Assembly (NCBI RefSeq): GCF_000524195.1 | Contig: NW_020170389.1 | Coordinates: 493,010-557,009 of the forward strand | Direction of reading: 5' to 3' | Length of the DNA: 64,000 nucleotides | Source of the DNA: Echinococcus granulosus | Lineage: Eukaryota > Platyhelminthes > Cestoda > Cyclophyllidea > Taeniidae | Shown here: piece by piece, positions 49,270 through 61,733 of the stretch | Layout: the number at the start of each line of letters is the position of its first letter | Numbering within the stretch: the stretch's first letter is position 1 | Notes under the pieces: model-generated | Told to the model about the DNA's origin: nothing | Seen by the model: the letters and a program-made list of their open reading frames with translations, nothing else | The model's database searches: none | Translations under genes and position numbers: made by a program

Positions 49270-52200
49270 ATGGTGCTGTCAGAACGTCAACGGGACGAAT
49301 TGTATGTTTTTAGCTTACTTTATCCTAAAACTGATACAGGCATCAAGCGATTGCAGACTACCTTCGGTCAAATGGTTATGAACAAGCTTTGAATGAGTTC
49401 AAGCGGGAAGCTAGTTTAGTACGCTTGTCACATTCATTTAACATTCATACACTTAGAATTCTAACATTGAAGCCAAGTTCGCTGGCCTATTGGAAAAGAA
49501 ATGGACTTCGGTTATTCGTCTTCAAATGAAGGTAACCATCAGCACGTATATCAAATATATGTTATTTTGAAGAGCTGTATTTAAATGTTCTATTTATGTT
49601 TATGTAAGACAGCGTAGCCATTTCCCTCCTTTTTGGATCTAATGGTAATCAATGTAATATTTTTCTTTCCAGTAAGCATTTTAAACTATTTTGATCAGAC
49701 TATGGAGCTTTGTATACCTCATAAACCACTTTCTACTGACCAAGTATTTTTTAATACCTCGCACACATTCTTTAGTATTTGTAAAGTCAAATGAATCAAG
49801 CTTGACTAAGTAGCTATTTAAAGTAGATAGTACTCTTTTAGCTGGTCGGACTACAGATAATGATGCTCAAACTGGTTTTCTTTGGGGCGAACTATTTGGT
49901 AAACTGAGCGTCTGTTAAAAAATCTGATAAACGGGACTACTTGGGTGCGGTTATTTTGCCGAAAACGCAGTATCTTCATTGGTATGCTGCTAGAGGAACT
50001 CGCCCTAAAGGCAATGTATATTCTTATTTGTGCGTCCACAAAGCCAATCCGAATACTGCCTTGTCACTCTGCAAACTCAATTCGCACCATTTGTACTCAT
50101 CAGAGTTTATTACAATTTTCCTCCTGCCAGGACTTTGACAAATGTAGTTTTTTAAACACGTTAAAGACCCCTAATTTCTCTTAAAAGTCGTCATTCGTAT
50201 GATGAAGATCTTCACAAGGCGAGATAGTATAGTGAGTGAACTTCAATACCGTGTCTCAACGGGCCGTTTTAAAATTCATGCTTACGGCCTGACGTGCTTT
50301 TTTCGAAACGCATCAGACAGACTCTTCATCAGTCTTGAAAGGCTGACAACGGGGTCGTTGCCACTTTGCTTCCCTTCAGGTAATGGATCTGGAGTCGAAA
50401 TTGGCGGAGGCGGAGCGTGAGAACAAGCAGCTGCAGACGAGTGTGGGCTACGGGCCGGTGGGTGCGGCACCGGGTTCCGGTCTGCCCGGCCGCGGCGGGG
50501 ACCGTCGTGGTGGCGTCGATGCCATTCCCCGACCCCCCGCCAAGTACACCCTCACTGGGCATCGTTCCACTGTCACTCGGGTTAAACTTCACCCCCATTA
50601 CAATGTTTTTGTCTCTGCCAGTGAGGACGCTACTATTAAGGTCAGTTTGGGGGCCAATTGCCCAACTTATGTTCTATCATTTTATGAGTTGTGCAAAATC
50701 CTTTTCTTTCATTTTTATGACTTGCCTCCTAGGTTAGCATGGATTAGTAAGCTCAGCGTTGCGCACTAACTTAGGATCATTTTGAACTTGATATTAGTTT
50801 ATCCAGTAGGCCTACCTTAAATAATGTGCCTCTATCAGATAAAAAGTACTGGAAATTTCGCCTTGTCAATTTGGTCTATGTTGAGATATGGGATTATTAT
50901 CACTCTAACGTATGGCTTATGGGTCGAATGAGGAATCTTAAGAATGATTCACTAATCCACGTCCGGTTAATTCAAAGCCTTTATTTTGTTTATGCTTCTG
51001 TTAAGATTTTTGCGTCGTCTTTTTTTCGTGAATGAGTTGGTAATAAGGCTGTGTATTTATGCCTTCGTGCATCGCTCGTTCTCAACCGCTGTAGACAGTG
51101 TGCCGGCGCACGTAGTTCAGCCGGCTCTTCGGTCACAGGCACTAGTCACTAGCCAGTGAAGACTATTTTAATGGTCTTGACGCTCTTTACAGTCATGCTG
51201 GCACTTGAGATATGATAGTTTCTTCCTTTCGTTTAATACTACTAGTTTTTCTAACTATTTTGAGCTTCCTTTTCAGTTGTTTGCTTTTACACTCTTGTAC
51301 GAGTGCTTAAAATAGTACCGCATCATGCTGCAACGTTTCGCAGCATTGCAGAAGCCAGCATTGATTTACTGGCTGATTCACTGACTTACGGTTGGACTTT
51401 AAAGTATCGTCATTTTAGGGTAACCTTATAAAATGATAACAAAATACCTATGACTAAGCTTTTGGTGAGCGCGCCCAGTAATGATCTTGCATCACCTCCG
51501 TATTTCGAGTAAAGGGTTTCGTTCTGACTGGCGGTTTTTACCCTAAGTGAAAAGGATCCTTTGGAAAACTCCATTCAAAATTAGGCAACTTCTTAGCGGA
51601 TGAGACATGCACTAGTTTTGGCAAATTCATTAGCTCTACGGTCATGCAGCATTTAGCTACTTGCCCTTTAAATCTATTTGGAAAAATAATGTGAGTAAAC
51701 GGCTTGTCGCCCTTGAACTAGTTCATCGTGAAACAAACGGCTACTTCATGCACAGTTTGGAACGTTGATGGGTTTTTCAAATCATAGTTCGGGTAGCCTG
51801 ACGATGACTTCTCTGATAATATTAAACCCTCTGGGGCAAGAATTAGTTCAACGACCTCGGCTCAGGCAAGAAACCTTTTCGATGTTTTTTTTTGGTCGAT
51901 GGGAGATTTTCATGTTTTATGGGGTTTGTAAGCATTCCATTGGTACAATGATTAAGTATTGCGGCGTTTGCCATAAAAACTATGTAATTGAAATTTAGTT
52001 TACACAACATTTAGAATAAAGCTTTAACTGTTCATGGCTTGTTTGTGACGGTTTAGTACCAGGAATGAATGTGGCGCTAAATTAGTTTAAGATTTGATGA
52101 ATGTGATTAGTGATAGACAGTTCCCAAGGCTAGGAGTGGAGATGCCATTCGAGCCTTATTGCTTATAAGCACTCCATCCAGATGGTGTAGTAATAATTAG

Positions 52201-55200
52201 CCTGCCTATTGATCAGGCTTTCCCTTTTTTATGTACGACACATATCTGCCAGTTGAGAATACGAGCAACACAAGCTAGAAACCAAACACATACCAGTAGT
52301 CTTTTGGATTGAGGTCCGTCTGGGCAATTTATCCGAGCATTTATGACTGTCAAAATGATCTGTATGAACATAGGTTTCATGCGACTTGTCTCCTTTATGC
52401 AGCAGTAGGAAAAAAATGAGGTGGTTTCTCTTCGAGCTTTTGTGGTTTGATAAAGGGATCCGAAAGTTAGGCCCAAAACTGAAGTAGCGGTGTATTTATC
52501 AAGTAATACTACCAGTAAAATATCCGTCTCACACTAGGCGTAAGTTAGTATCAAAGATTTGGCGCTATTATTCAAAAATGTTGGGCCGTCTGAAAGAAAA
52601 GTCGACAAGGTAAAGGAAATAGAAGAATTAGGCAGTCATGTTTTAGGCAAGAGGTCGTCTTGACGTTACCTTGTCAGTCTTATTGTTGGTGGTTTGTGTT
52701 CCACACCAACCCATTGACACAATGAATGGACGGGATTGAACGAAGTGCCAGAAAATTTCTCGTAATTACTTCATAAATAAGGTTTTGCTTAACTGGTGCA
52801 GATTGTCAGTTTTAGCTGGATGTTTCATAGCTTGCTATTAGTAGCCAAATCTCGGGAGGAACGAACGCAGTAGTCGATGCAATGTGCACTAGGTGGTTTC
52901 TAAGATTTACTGTTGTAGGCAATTTGATCAGTAGCGGTGTCCTCATAAGCCTGCTATATTTTTATTATCACCCAGCACACCTCCGACCCATTGCGTCAGA
53001 CAAGTCGAAATATCCGCCTACAGTAGCTGAGTAGTACCGACTATTTTACTTAATGGGATGTTTTTGATTACCGGAAGTGAGTCATTTTCTATTATGCACG
53101 AGAATATTGTGGACTTGCATAGCTCACTGCCATTATTTTTACCTTGTGACGTTTACCCATTTGATTCATGCAGAAGGCGATATCCATTCAGCCATCCATG
53201 CTGACCTTATTCAAATGGCTCCAGCGTCGAGACTCAAAAGTCAACAACAGACTGAAGCAATAATGTTGCGTCTTTAAAGTACGGGTCAGTAAAAAATACC
53301 ACAAGTAGTGGGGTATAAAGAGAAATTCCTATACATGGGTGGTTTTTCGCTCCATAAATGCTGTGCAATGACTTCAATTGGTGCAGGTGTGGGACTACGA
53401 GGTGGGCGAGTTTGAAGCAACGCTGAAGGGTCATACGGACGCGGTGCAAGACGTGGGTTTCGACCCCTCGGGCAACCTACTCGTCTCCTGCTCCGCCGAC
53501 ATGCAGGTGAAACTGTGGGACTTCACTACGTATACGTGCATCAAAACCCTCTCTGGGCACGACCATAGTGTTTCCAGTGTCTGCTTCTTACCCTCCGGTG
53601 ATTTTCTCGTCAGCGCCAGTCGAGACAAGACAATTAAGGTCTGGGAGGTCGCCACCGGGTATGCCTTTATGTCCCTCATTCCCCTTCAATTTTGACATTG
53701 AAATAGGCGAAAGTAATCCCCATTGGTGTTTGATCGCAATGAGCCTATTCATCGCATAGTCACTAGCCTTAGTCTGCTTCTCTGAATCACTCCTGTTTAT
53801 CCTAGCTGCGACTGTTGGGGGCTAGCCTTCTGTTGCAACGGGTCTTGCAGACACTCATGGTTTCAAAAGTGGGCTTTATTTGAATGCTCCAAAAGTTCAT
53901 CGATGTGCCTTAGCATAGGTGTATTGCCTGCAGTCATTCTACAGTCTTGTGGGGATCTACTTTGCACCTCCTTTCAAAGGCGTCATTTGCCTATAGTATT
54001 AGCTTTCGGATGTCACTGCATACTTATTATTGTAATTTTCAGGTGCATCGAAACCTTCAAGTTACAGGATTTGTATTGTTGAATTTGCTGTGTTGTAATG
54101 TCCTTTAGGCTCTAATTCATCTCTTCTGAGGAGCTATAACTGTGCATTCGAAAATATCATATCGCTGTAAATGATGTCTACTTTATTTAAAGGATTTACT
54201 TATCGATGTCAATCTTCCTGTCTGGAATGGCTTCTTTTTAATACCGTGTAATTGACAGACTAGTCGAAACGTCTAATTTCCCAGAAATAACGTTAATAAA
54301 TTTAAGTCAACCGCCTTATTTCATGGATAGTTTTGCATCAATTTATTGTTCTTCGTTTTTATCGAGGAGTAGTAATTTCTTGTTATTTTTAAATCACTGA
54401 TTTGGTACTGTAAGGCCCATCGTTCATCCATCGCTTCGAAGTAATTTTCATAGGTGCCCATACTAGAATTATTTTTTCAATAATGTTTACTTCCCACAGA
54501 AAGCTACTCCATTTCACGATGTTCCTTTATGTATGCGCATTGATACATCTTTATATAGGGACTCCTCCAAGTGTCTAAATTTCAAGAATCTTGCTAAATG
54601 ATGCATTGCTATTGTTTTAAGTTGCAGTTTTTTCCCACTTTGAGAGTTCACATATCATCGGTCTAGAACGCCAAGCATCTGGTGAGTTGAGCATTTGTCT
54701 GTACACTACCATAGGTACTGCGTGAAGACACTCACAGAACACCGCGAGTGGATCCGGTGCGTACGACCGAATCTCGATGGTAGTCTGCTGGCGAGTTGTT
54801 CCAACGACCAGGAGGTTCGGGTGTGGGCGATGGGCGGGAGCGCTCGTGACTGCAAAGCCCTCGCGGTACTGCATGGTCATGAGCACGTAGTGGAGTGCGT
54901 CGCCTGGATGGCGCCTAACAACCCCCAGGCTGCCAAAGCCATTGCTGCCGCCACCGCTAAAAGTGAAAACGGAGCCCTACAGCAACAGCAGCAGGTGAAT
55001 GGTGGTGATGTTGTCTCAATTGGTGGCACTACATCTGAAGATGCTCCTATCATCTTGGCCTCTGGGGCTCGCGACAGGCAAATCTGCATCTGGGACGTTA
55101 GGGCTGCCACTTGCCTCTTCACACTGGTGTGTTCCTTTTATTGGAAAATTGCACATTCACTTCAACCTTTTTATTCACAGTTTGCGGGTGTTGAAGAACT

Positions 55201-56207
55201 GCTAATTTGTTCAATTGTTGCCTCCCAGATGTATTGGCCCACCTTTATTTTTGGATCATCAAACGTGACTCGTGATTTTGTATAATGTAATATGCATTGT
55301 AGTGTTTTGCCGCCATGCTTCGAAAACATTCAATCTCTCGACTACTTTAACTTCCATTTCCTTTATGATTCTTAGTTTTCTTTGTTACCCTATCGAATTT
55401 TTCCACTGTAGCTCTTCTTTATTTAGCTTATCCTCGGCTTTTTCATCTACTACTTTTCGAAATCGCTCATTAATAATCATTCGATGACGGCACCTGTTTT
55501 TAATTATTTCGAGTTCGTGAAATTATGCAAAGAATTGTGTGTTAATTTGTGCTTCAGAAAGCGGTGATGTATCCCCAATGACACCCAGAGTCTTCTAGAT
55601 GAAATGCTGGGATAGATGCTAGTTAAGTATACTACCCAAAGGCATGCCATGTAGTGATTTGTTACTTCCTCTATGTTTGTAGACAGGGCCTGGGTGATGC
55701 TGTACGTGTACAGTTAGCATGAAAAATCGCGACTCACGTTGGTTTACATGCAGCGCGTGGTCTATGCAAATGACCTTGGCATCGTAGCACGCATAAGATT
55801 GGCGGAGTGCGCTCACACACAGGTATAGATGCACACAAGGTCGAGATCGATGCAGTGGCGCCCCTCTTTTCTCGCTGAAGTCACACAACTGATGCTTGTT
55901 TTTTGTCCCAAAGACTGGGCACGACAACTGGGTGCGTCAGTTGGTCTTCCATCCGCACAGCAGATACTTGCTCTCCGCATCTGACGACAAGACGGTTCGC
56001 GTGTGGGACTTGAGGAATCGTCGTTGCCACAAGACTCTCGACGCACATTCACACTTTGTCACCACGCTGGGTAGGTCTAACTGGAGACGGGCGAGGCTCA
56101 TCTTCTTATTGGCTCCTTTATTTTTTGTTGCAGATATTCATCGAACGGCTCCCTTCCTCATTACGGGTAGTGTTGACCAGACGATTCGAGTGTGGGAATG
56201 CCGCTGA
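49270..56207 (+). CDS. PAFAH1B1: Lissencephaly-1 homologue (LIS1/PAFAH1B1), dynein regulator
   Basis: Binds cytoplasmic dynein with NudE/NudC to hold it on microtubules; also the non-catalytic beta subunit of brain PAF-acetylhydrolase. Eight exons: 49270-49301, 49340-49418, 49457-49531, 50380-50640, 53387-53658, 54715-55126, 55914-56070, 56134-56207. The first two introns are 38 nt each; intron 4 is 2746 nt. The joined protein is 453 residues (human 410). Seen: [11 protein letters not shown] start, LisH motif at about 7-39, coiled coil ([22 protein letters not shown]), conserved IPRPP at about 111, then seven WD40 repeats ending [13 protein letters not shown]. The extra length comes from a Gly/Arg-rich linker (about 83-107) between coiled coil and propeller, and an Ala/Gln-rich insertion with QQQQQ (about 300-345) in the loop that is also variable in vertebrates. 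All splice phases agree. Confidence 0.97.
50641..53386 (+). other. Large intron 4 of LIS1
   Basis: The intron lies between SEDATIK and VWDYE. No coding exon, transposon protein or RNA gene was recognised inside. It is far longer than the other introns and may hold regulatory elements or an old insertion. Confidence 0.7.
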
Positions 56208-56341
56208 TGTTTGCATGCTTGTGCGGGGTGTTGAGTCATTTCAGTCCTTCTCTTTCGTCTCCTCATTCGAAGCTCCCCCTCACACTCGCAGATGATTTTC
56301 ACTCATTTCCACAGCAACGAGAACAAACATAACAGAGCAAA

Positions 56342-56347
56342 AATAAA
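56342..56347 (+). terminator. AATAAA polyadenylation signal of LIS1
   Basis: Canonical hexamer about 135 bases after the LIS1 stop codon, same strand. Confidence 0.65.
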
Positions 56348-57367
56348 TCCCTTCTCTCCCACCTTTTAAGGAGTTGTGTGTACTGCTGTTACTACTGCGT
56401 TTGTACATCACTCAACTGCATCGTTACTTCTCAATTTCTGGTCTCATGTGCACGCGTGCGTGTTGATCAACCCACCATCCAATCCATCCACCGCACTCTG
56501 GGCTGACTTCTGTTTCGTTCAAGAGGATCGACTTCTCATTTAGTCCACCTCTATCTGCCCCCTCTCTCTCCTATCATGCCCTTTGTGAAGATCTTCGTGT
56601 ACACTCTTGAGGCCAAAAGACTATCCTTGTACATTCTACGGTCCTCTGCCTCCCGTTTTTGGTTGGACTTTGCGCTGTACTCCCATAATATCCTCTCTTG
56701 CATCCTTTTTTCCTATCCCTTGCTATGTCCACTCAAACGTGTGTATGGGGAAAGTAGCCTCACTTGCCTCATGCGCGTCCTATTTTCATGAATTAACAAA
56801 GTCTTCTGTGGGTTTGTGTCTTCATCTATCTGTGCATTCATGTGTTCCTAAACTACTTCAGAGGCTTCTACTCCTAGGATTTTTGTTAGGATGTTTGGAA
56901 TGGAATGTGGACCTTAGGTTCTCAACGTAATGGATTATTTATTGAAGAAAGGAATCAGTAGTTTGGTTTTTATTTATTAGCTCAGCATCTGTCAGTTACG
57001 AGACGAGGGGCTTGAAGTGTATTTATATGCCAGTTAATGAAGAAATTTGCGGATTGTCGTAGGCACGTCCTTGGGATGGCTTCCCTGCAGTACTTTATGC
57101 CCAGATCTGTAAAAAGCAAAAATCTTTGTAGTGCTCAGCGGTGACGTCTCACAATCATGCTCTCCGCAAACTTAGGGTTTTGTTCGTTCGTCAGAAGGAT
57201 TTTAGTCACTCGGCCCTGTGGGCGCACTTCCCAATGTGAATTACCGTAGACACGTGTTACGGACATTTTCATGAACAGTTAGCACAAAACGTAGAGAATA
57301 TTTATCCCGGGGCTCTGATGGCAAATCGCCCATTGGTGCTTTTTCCCAGCACCTACTAAACCAGGTG
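56348..57367. other. Spacer between the convergent LIS1 and GNB5 genes
   Basis: Holds the two 3' ends. The first part (56390-56900) is CT-rich on the plus strand, with open frames of up to 107 codons (56607-56930) that overlap one another and show no family; they are not called. Overlapping AATAAA hexamers on the minus strand at 56969-56978 could end the GNB5 transcript. Confidence 0.45.
56969..56978 (-). terminator. Overlapping AATAAA motifs, candidate GNB5 polyadenylation signal
   Basis: Two overlapping AATAAA hexamers on the minus strand, about 390 bases after the GNB5 stop codon. A nearer signal was not seen. Confidence 0.4.
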
Positions 57368-58876
57368 TCAAAAAGTGTTAAATTTTGAAGTGATTACATT
57401 ACCAGTCCATGCCTTAAGAATCCCGCTCGTAAGGATTACGACTGGGGGACTCACGCGCAACGTGCTGTCCCAGCTTCCAGTGCAGATAGCATTGCCATCA
57501 GGGCTAGTACGAAGTGACGAAACACGATTTTCGTGACCGTAGAGGATGGAGACCCTTCTTACTTTTAAAGCATCCCAAACATTGAGAGAATGGTCGTTGT
57601 AGCCGCCGAATATCAGTCGACCTAGGGTCATGAAAAATTGGCAAATGTACATCCTGCTGACATTAAATCAAAAGTAGCATTGTTCATTTGCTATTGATAC
57701 TGTTATCTAGTGCATCATCGTAAATTCTATTACCAGGTCTAGAAATGGTCTTTTAACAAGCAATCGTCTGAATAGCTTAACTTATATGGTTAACGGCTTT
57801 AGTGGATGAATCGTACCACTCAATGAAAAGTCAACTGCGTTACACCCGAAAATGACGCTGTCTTTCTTGTAAACACAGAGCTCACGGTCCGTCCGAAGAT
57901 CAAATAACCGGATAGTTGCATCATCAGAAGCAGTTGCAAAGGCATCCCCACTTGGAAAGAATCTAACAGAATTAATATCTGATTCATGGCCCTGAAAAAC
58001 CTGGACACACTGGCCACTGCGCATGTCCCAGACGTTGGCACAACGGTCACAACTCTGAAATCATTTCCAAAATCCATGAAAGGCAACAAGTGAGTATTTT
58101 TATGAAAACCCGTATCCAAAATTTGCACTCACTCCAGAAATAAAGACCTTTCCACACTCTGAAGGCGACCCATCGATGCACATAACATCACCCGAGTGAC
58201 CATGGAAACTCTGAATCATTTGTGCCGATTCGACGTCCCACAGAATGCAGGAGCTATCGCCACTTCCAGTCAACAATTGATGATCAGACAAATTGAATAA
58301 ACAACAAGAAAGATAGGAGCTGTGCGTAGCGACGAGCCTCTTTTTAAGAGTGGGATCTTCCTCAGACAATAACGGGTATATTGTGCATTTGTTATCTAGA
58401 CCTCTGAACGATAAAATTACATGAGGTGTACTATCCTACCCGCAAGCTACAAAGCTATTAGAAGGACTGAAGGAACATGCCATGACCCACGTTGTGGGCA
58501 TTGATATGCAAAGTTCCTAAAATCACTTTTAAGTATCGTAATACCTTCGACGGCGTAAATGCATCCCAGACAAAAAGTTTGCCATCCTAGGGAGTCAGGA
58601 GTAAAATACAAATTACCTGAGATGAACTGACAACATGACGTTTGTCTAAGGACCAGGCAAGGCTAAGTACTTTGCCTTGGTGACCTTTTAAAACACGCCG
58701 CACTTTGATGTTTACGGCTGGAATGATATCAAAATGCTCACTCATGAAAGTAACTAAAAATTATTTCAACAGTAACTGTTACTTTCACCATCATTTAATT
58801 TTGTTTTTTCCTCTTCAAGTCTTCTTTTAAGGTTATCAGCCTCCTTTAGAAGCTGCGGCTCAGGTGGGTCGTCCAT
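57368..58876 (-). CDS. GNB5: Guanine nucleotide-binding protein subunit beta-5 (Gbeta5)
   Basis: The Gbeta5 branch pairs with R7-family RGS proteins through their GGL domain and speeds GTP hydrolysis on Gi/o in excitable cells. Eight exons on the minus strand: 58876-58789, 58753-58617, 58586-58545, 58516-58440, 58403-58133, 58054-57817, 57621-57455, 57412-57368. Introns are 35, 30, 28, 36, 78, 195 and 42 nt, all GT-AG and phase-consistent. The product is 354 residues (short human GNB5 353). The N-terminal helix ([19 protein letters not shown]) forms the coiled coil; seven WD40 blades follow ([73 protein letters not shown]). Residues such as [14 protein letters not shown] separate it from the Gbeta1-4 class. 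Only the last splice is less certain: the 42-nt intron is divisible by three and could be retained, but removal restores the LRxW end. Confidence 0.95.
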
Positions 58877-61733
58877 CCAAAACGGTTCAAAAGATGCGTT
58901 AAAAATGGGTTAATTATATGGAATAATGTGTGAGTAGTATAAACAAAAACATTAGAGTCCTTAAAAGTGTAAAACTGAAAAAAATTTGACAGATCGTTTT
59001 TTGCATCAGTCATTTATTTTGTAATTATCTTACGGTTTCCTGAGCTCTTTGTGAAAAAATGTTTGGCTCACAAGTTTTAGGCAGTTGACAAGGTTCCGAG
59101 GTCACTTTACTTAGAGAAGGCATAATAGCAGAGTCCCTAAGTCACTCTTTATTAAAACCAATTGGCAAATTATCAACGTACTACACCATTCTATTCACAA
59201 TTAAGCACAACTCCAGGCTTTGAAAGCAGAAAATGCATAGTAATGTTCATCTTAACGGACCAAGATGCCACACCGTCCTGTCATGAATTTTAAGTGAAGC
59301 CCTATTACACTATTTTAAGTCCAGAATAGCTCTTCGTGGACTTAGCATCTGATTGCACCCCTAGTCCAGGCTATATGCATTTCCACATTCCATCTTCGTA
59401 CATATTGGTGGCGACTCATTAGAAAAATGCGTGCTCTAGAAATTACCTTTGTAAAGGTGAGGCCTCAGTATTTTTAAAACAAGTTCCTATTAAATCCTAT
59501 GCTATCGTGGCTGTTGAACCACCTCTGGATAATCAATATCCCCTGCCAGTCTGAAACCATGCTCAGGAGTGTTTCGTAAGTGACGGGGATGATAATATGT
59601 GCCAGAAAGAAGCCCGTGTGGTTTAAATGAGCATCGTTTTTTAACACGCCTCCTCTCTTCTTGTAGTCAACATCCAGGGTGCGCGCTGTGGTTACTACCA
59701 AGATCAGCATCAAGCGATATTGTATTTTCAATTATCCATGAATCAGGAGCGAGTATCACGCATTTTCTCTCAATGTGAGGAGACATGCCTCTGTTGAGGG
59801 CAATGAGTCTACCAGATTTTAATAAATTTGTTAAATCCGCTCAGTTGACAAGAGATTTTGTTTGAAACCAAAACTAGTTAATAAGATACATAATATGGAG
59901 TGGCCCTGTGGACCTAATGTTGAGTTCTCATTCATACGCAACATTTTAGTACCGTTGCAAAACTATTTTTTGCCTCCGTAGATAGCTTCTGGCTTTTGGA
60001 TAATTACAATGCATTTTAAGCTGGCTTTCTTCCATAAATTTACCCAATCATACTAAAACTTCTGTTTCCTTGGACCAGATTCACCTAATGCTGCTGCTAC
60101 GGTAACACTTAAGACACCTCTGCAAAAGATGGAGGGCATGTAAATTTGGAATATCTATTATTCACTTGAAGGAGGGCTGAAATATTATGGGTAGGAATAT
60201 AATGTCAAGGCACGATAAAGATTTCATTACGTATTCAGTTAGACTTTACCTTAGTCACCATAGGTAGAATGACAATAAAGATGTGATGTTTTGATCAAAA
60301 ATGGGGTGTTTTAATCAAAAGGAAAATATGCTGTTGACTGCTTCAAACAATGGCCACCAAGGACACTAAAATGTTTGCCAACTGGGTTTCCCTAGGTCCG
60401 TTGCGGTAAAACTAAATGTAAAATTGGTTGTAAGCACATTATATCCCAAGTTTTATTGTTTTATATCATTATGGAATTCTCCAAAATTTGTTGGACTTTA
60501 GTTACATTTCGAAAGTACCAAACAGGATGCTTTTATGTACAATACGTCAGTTAACTTAAAAACGACTTTTTGAGGAGCACATTTTGAAAGAATCCTCTGA
60601 GCACAATATTAATGTATATTATTTAAGTAATTTCAATGTTTGACACTGGCAGAATAAACTGAACGAGTTAACGCTAAGTAAACTCTTGGATGAATTAAGG
60701 TGCCATGTATTTGATTTAGCATAAATCAACTTCATATCCTAGAAGTGGTACATTTCCGGATATGAAGTACTCGGGAATATTAAACGTGCAGCAGGCATTG
60801 CCTGTTGCCCCACAAAATTGCATTCCATAATACTTTCTGCCACAGTAGTTAAATGTGTCTTTACAGTTATTGAGAAATAAATTCGGTCATAAATTTATCC
60901 AGTAAGAGTTTTTACAAATCGGTACACACAGTAGGTGTTCAGGTGATGCCACCTTGGATCCATGCAATAGTTGCCTTTTATGCATTTACGACAAGGAATC
61001 CCGAGGTCAGAGTTTCGCAGTTATGCATTCATGACTTCGCACAAATAGTATTTGTAATCAAGAATTTGGCCAAAAGGTCGGGAGGACACAGCAATTACTT
61101 CGCTTAATCTCGTATCTTTGCTACAGGATGCCTTTTAAAGCACGCAATTCACCGCCTTTAGTCCTCTTTCTCTCTTGCTTTTAATGGAGTATAAAAATGC
61201 TTATGCCTCTCTCATGAATTCAAAAAGTACGATAGACTTGTTCTTCTGGAAAACAATCATTCGAAATAGTTCTCCAGCCTAAGTTTTTTGCATTATTCAC
61301 AGCTTGGAACGGGATTTGAGACGCTTTAAATAAGCAAGAGAATTACTAATTAGGAATTAAAAATAAGTGGCATCCTTTGCCTTATACCATCCCACAAAGA
61401 CATGTTAAACAGGCTCGAAAATATACATTTTAGTAATTATAGTAAATGTGGAATTAAATTGGGATCAGTTTTTTAGGACTCACCTTAAGGCAGAAAGGGA
61501 ACATGTGGTACAACCATTAATTGAGGAAAAACACGTTTAAAATGTGCATTTGGTGACAAACTAGAATAAACTGCCTTTCAGCATGACACAGCCATGATCT
61601 ACCAAGTCTGCACACCATTGACCTTTGCAATTAGGCAAATAAGTAGTTGCACATCGAAGTATTGATATAATGCATATGGGGAAAGTACAGGAGGGACTCA
61701 TATAACAATCAAGTCTTACATGAAAATACATAC
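58877..61733. other. Spacer or long intron between GNB5 and the right-edge gene
   Basis: Mostly AT-rich. The only open frame of interest is 59710-59474 on the minus strand (79 codons from ATG, see findings), which could be a terminal exon of the unrecognised gene to its right. Nothing else is recognised. Confidence 0.35.

Noticed and set aside
50383..50769. LIS1 starting at the internal methionine at 50383
   Set aside because: Upstream exons at 49270, 49340 and 49457 encode the conserved LisH N-terminus in phase, so this is exon 4, not the start.
56576..56930. Overlapping plus-strand frames after LIS1
   Set aside because: They lie after the LIS1 polyadenylation signal, overlap one another in different frames and have no recognisable domain; the CT-rich composition explains their length.
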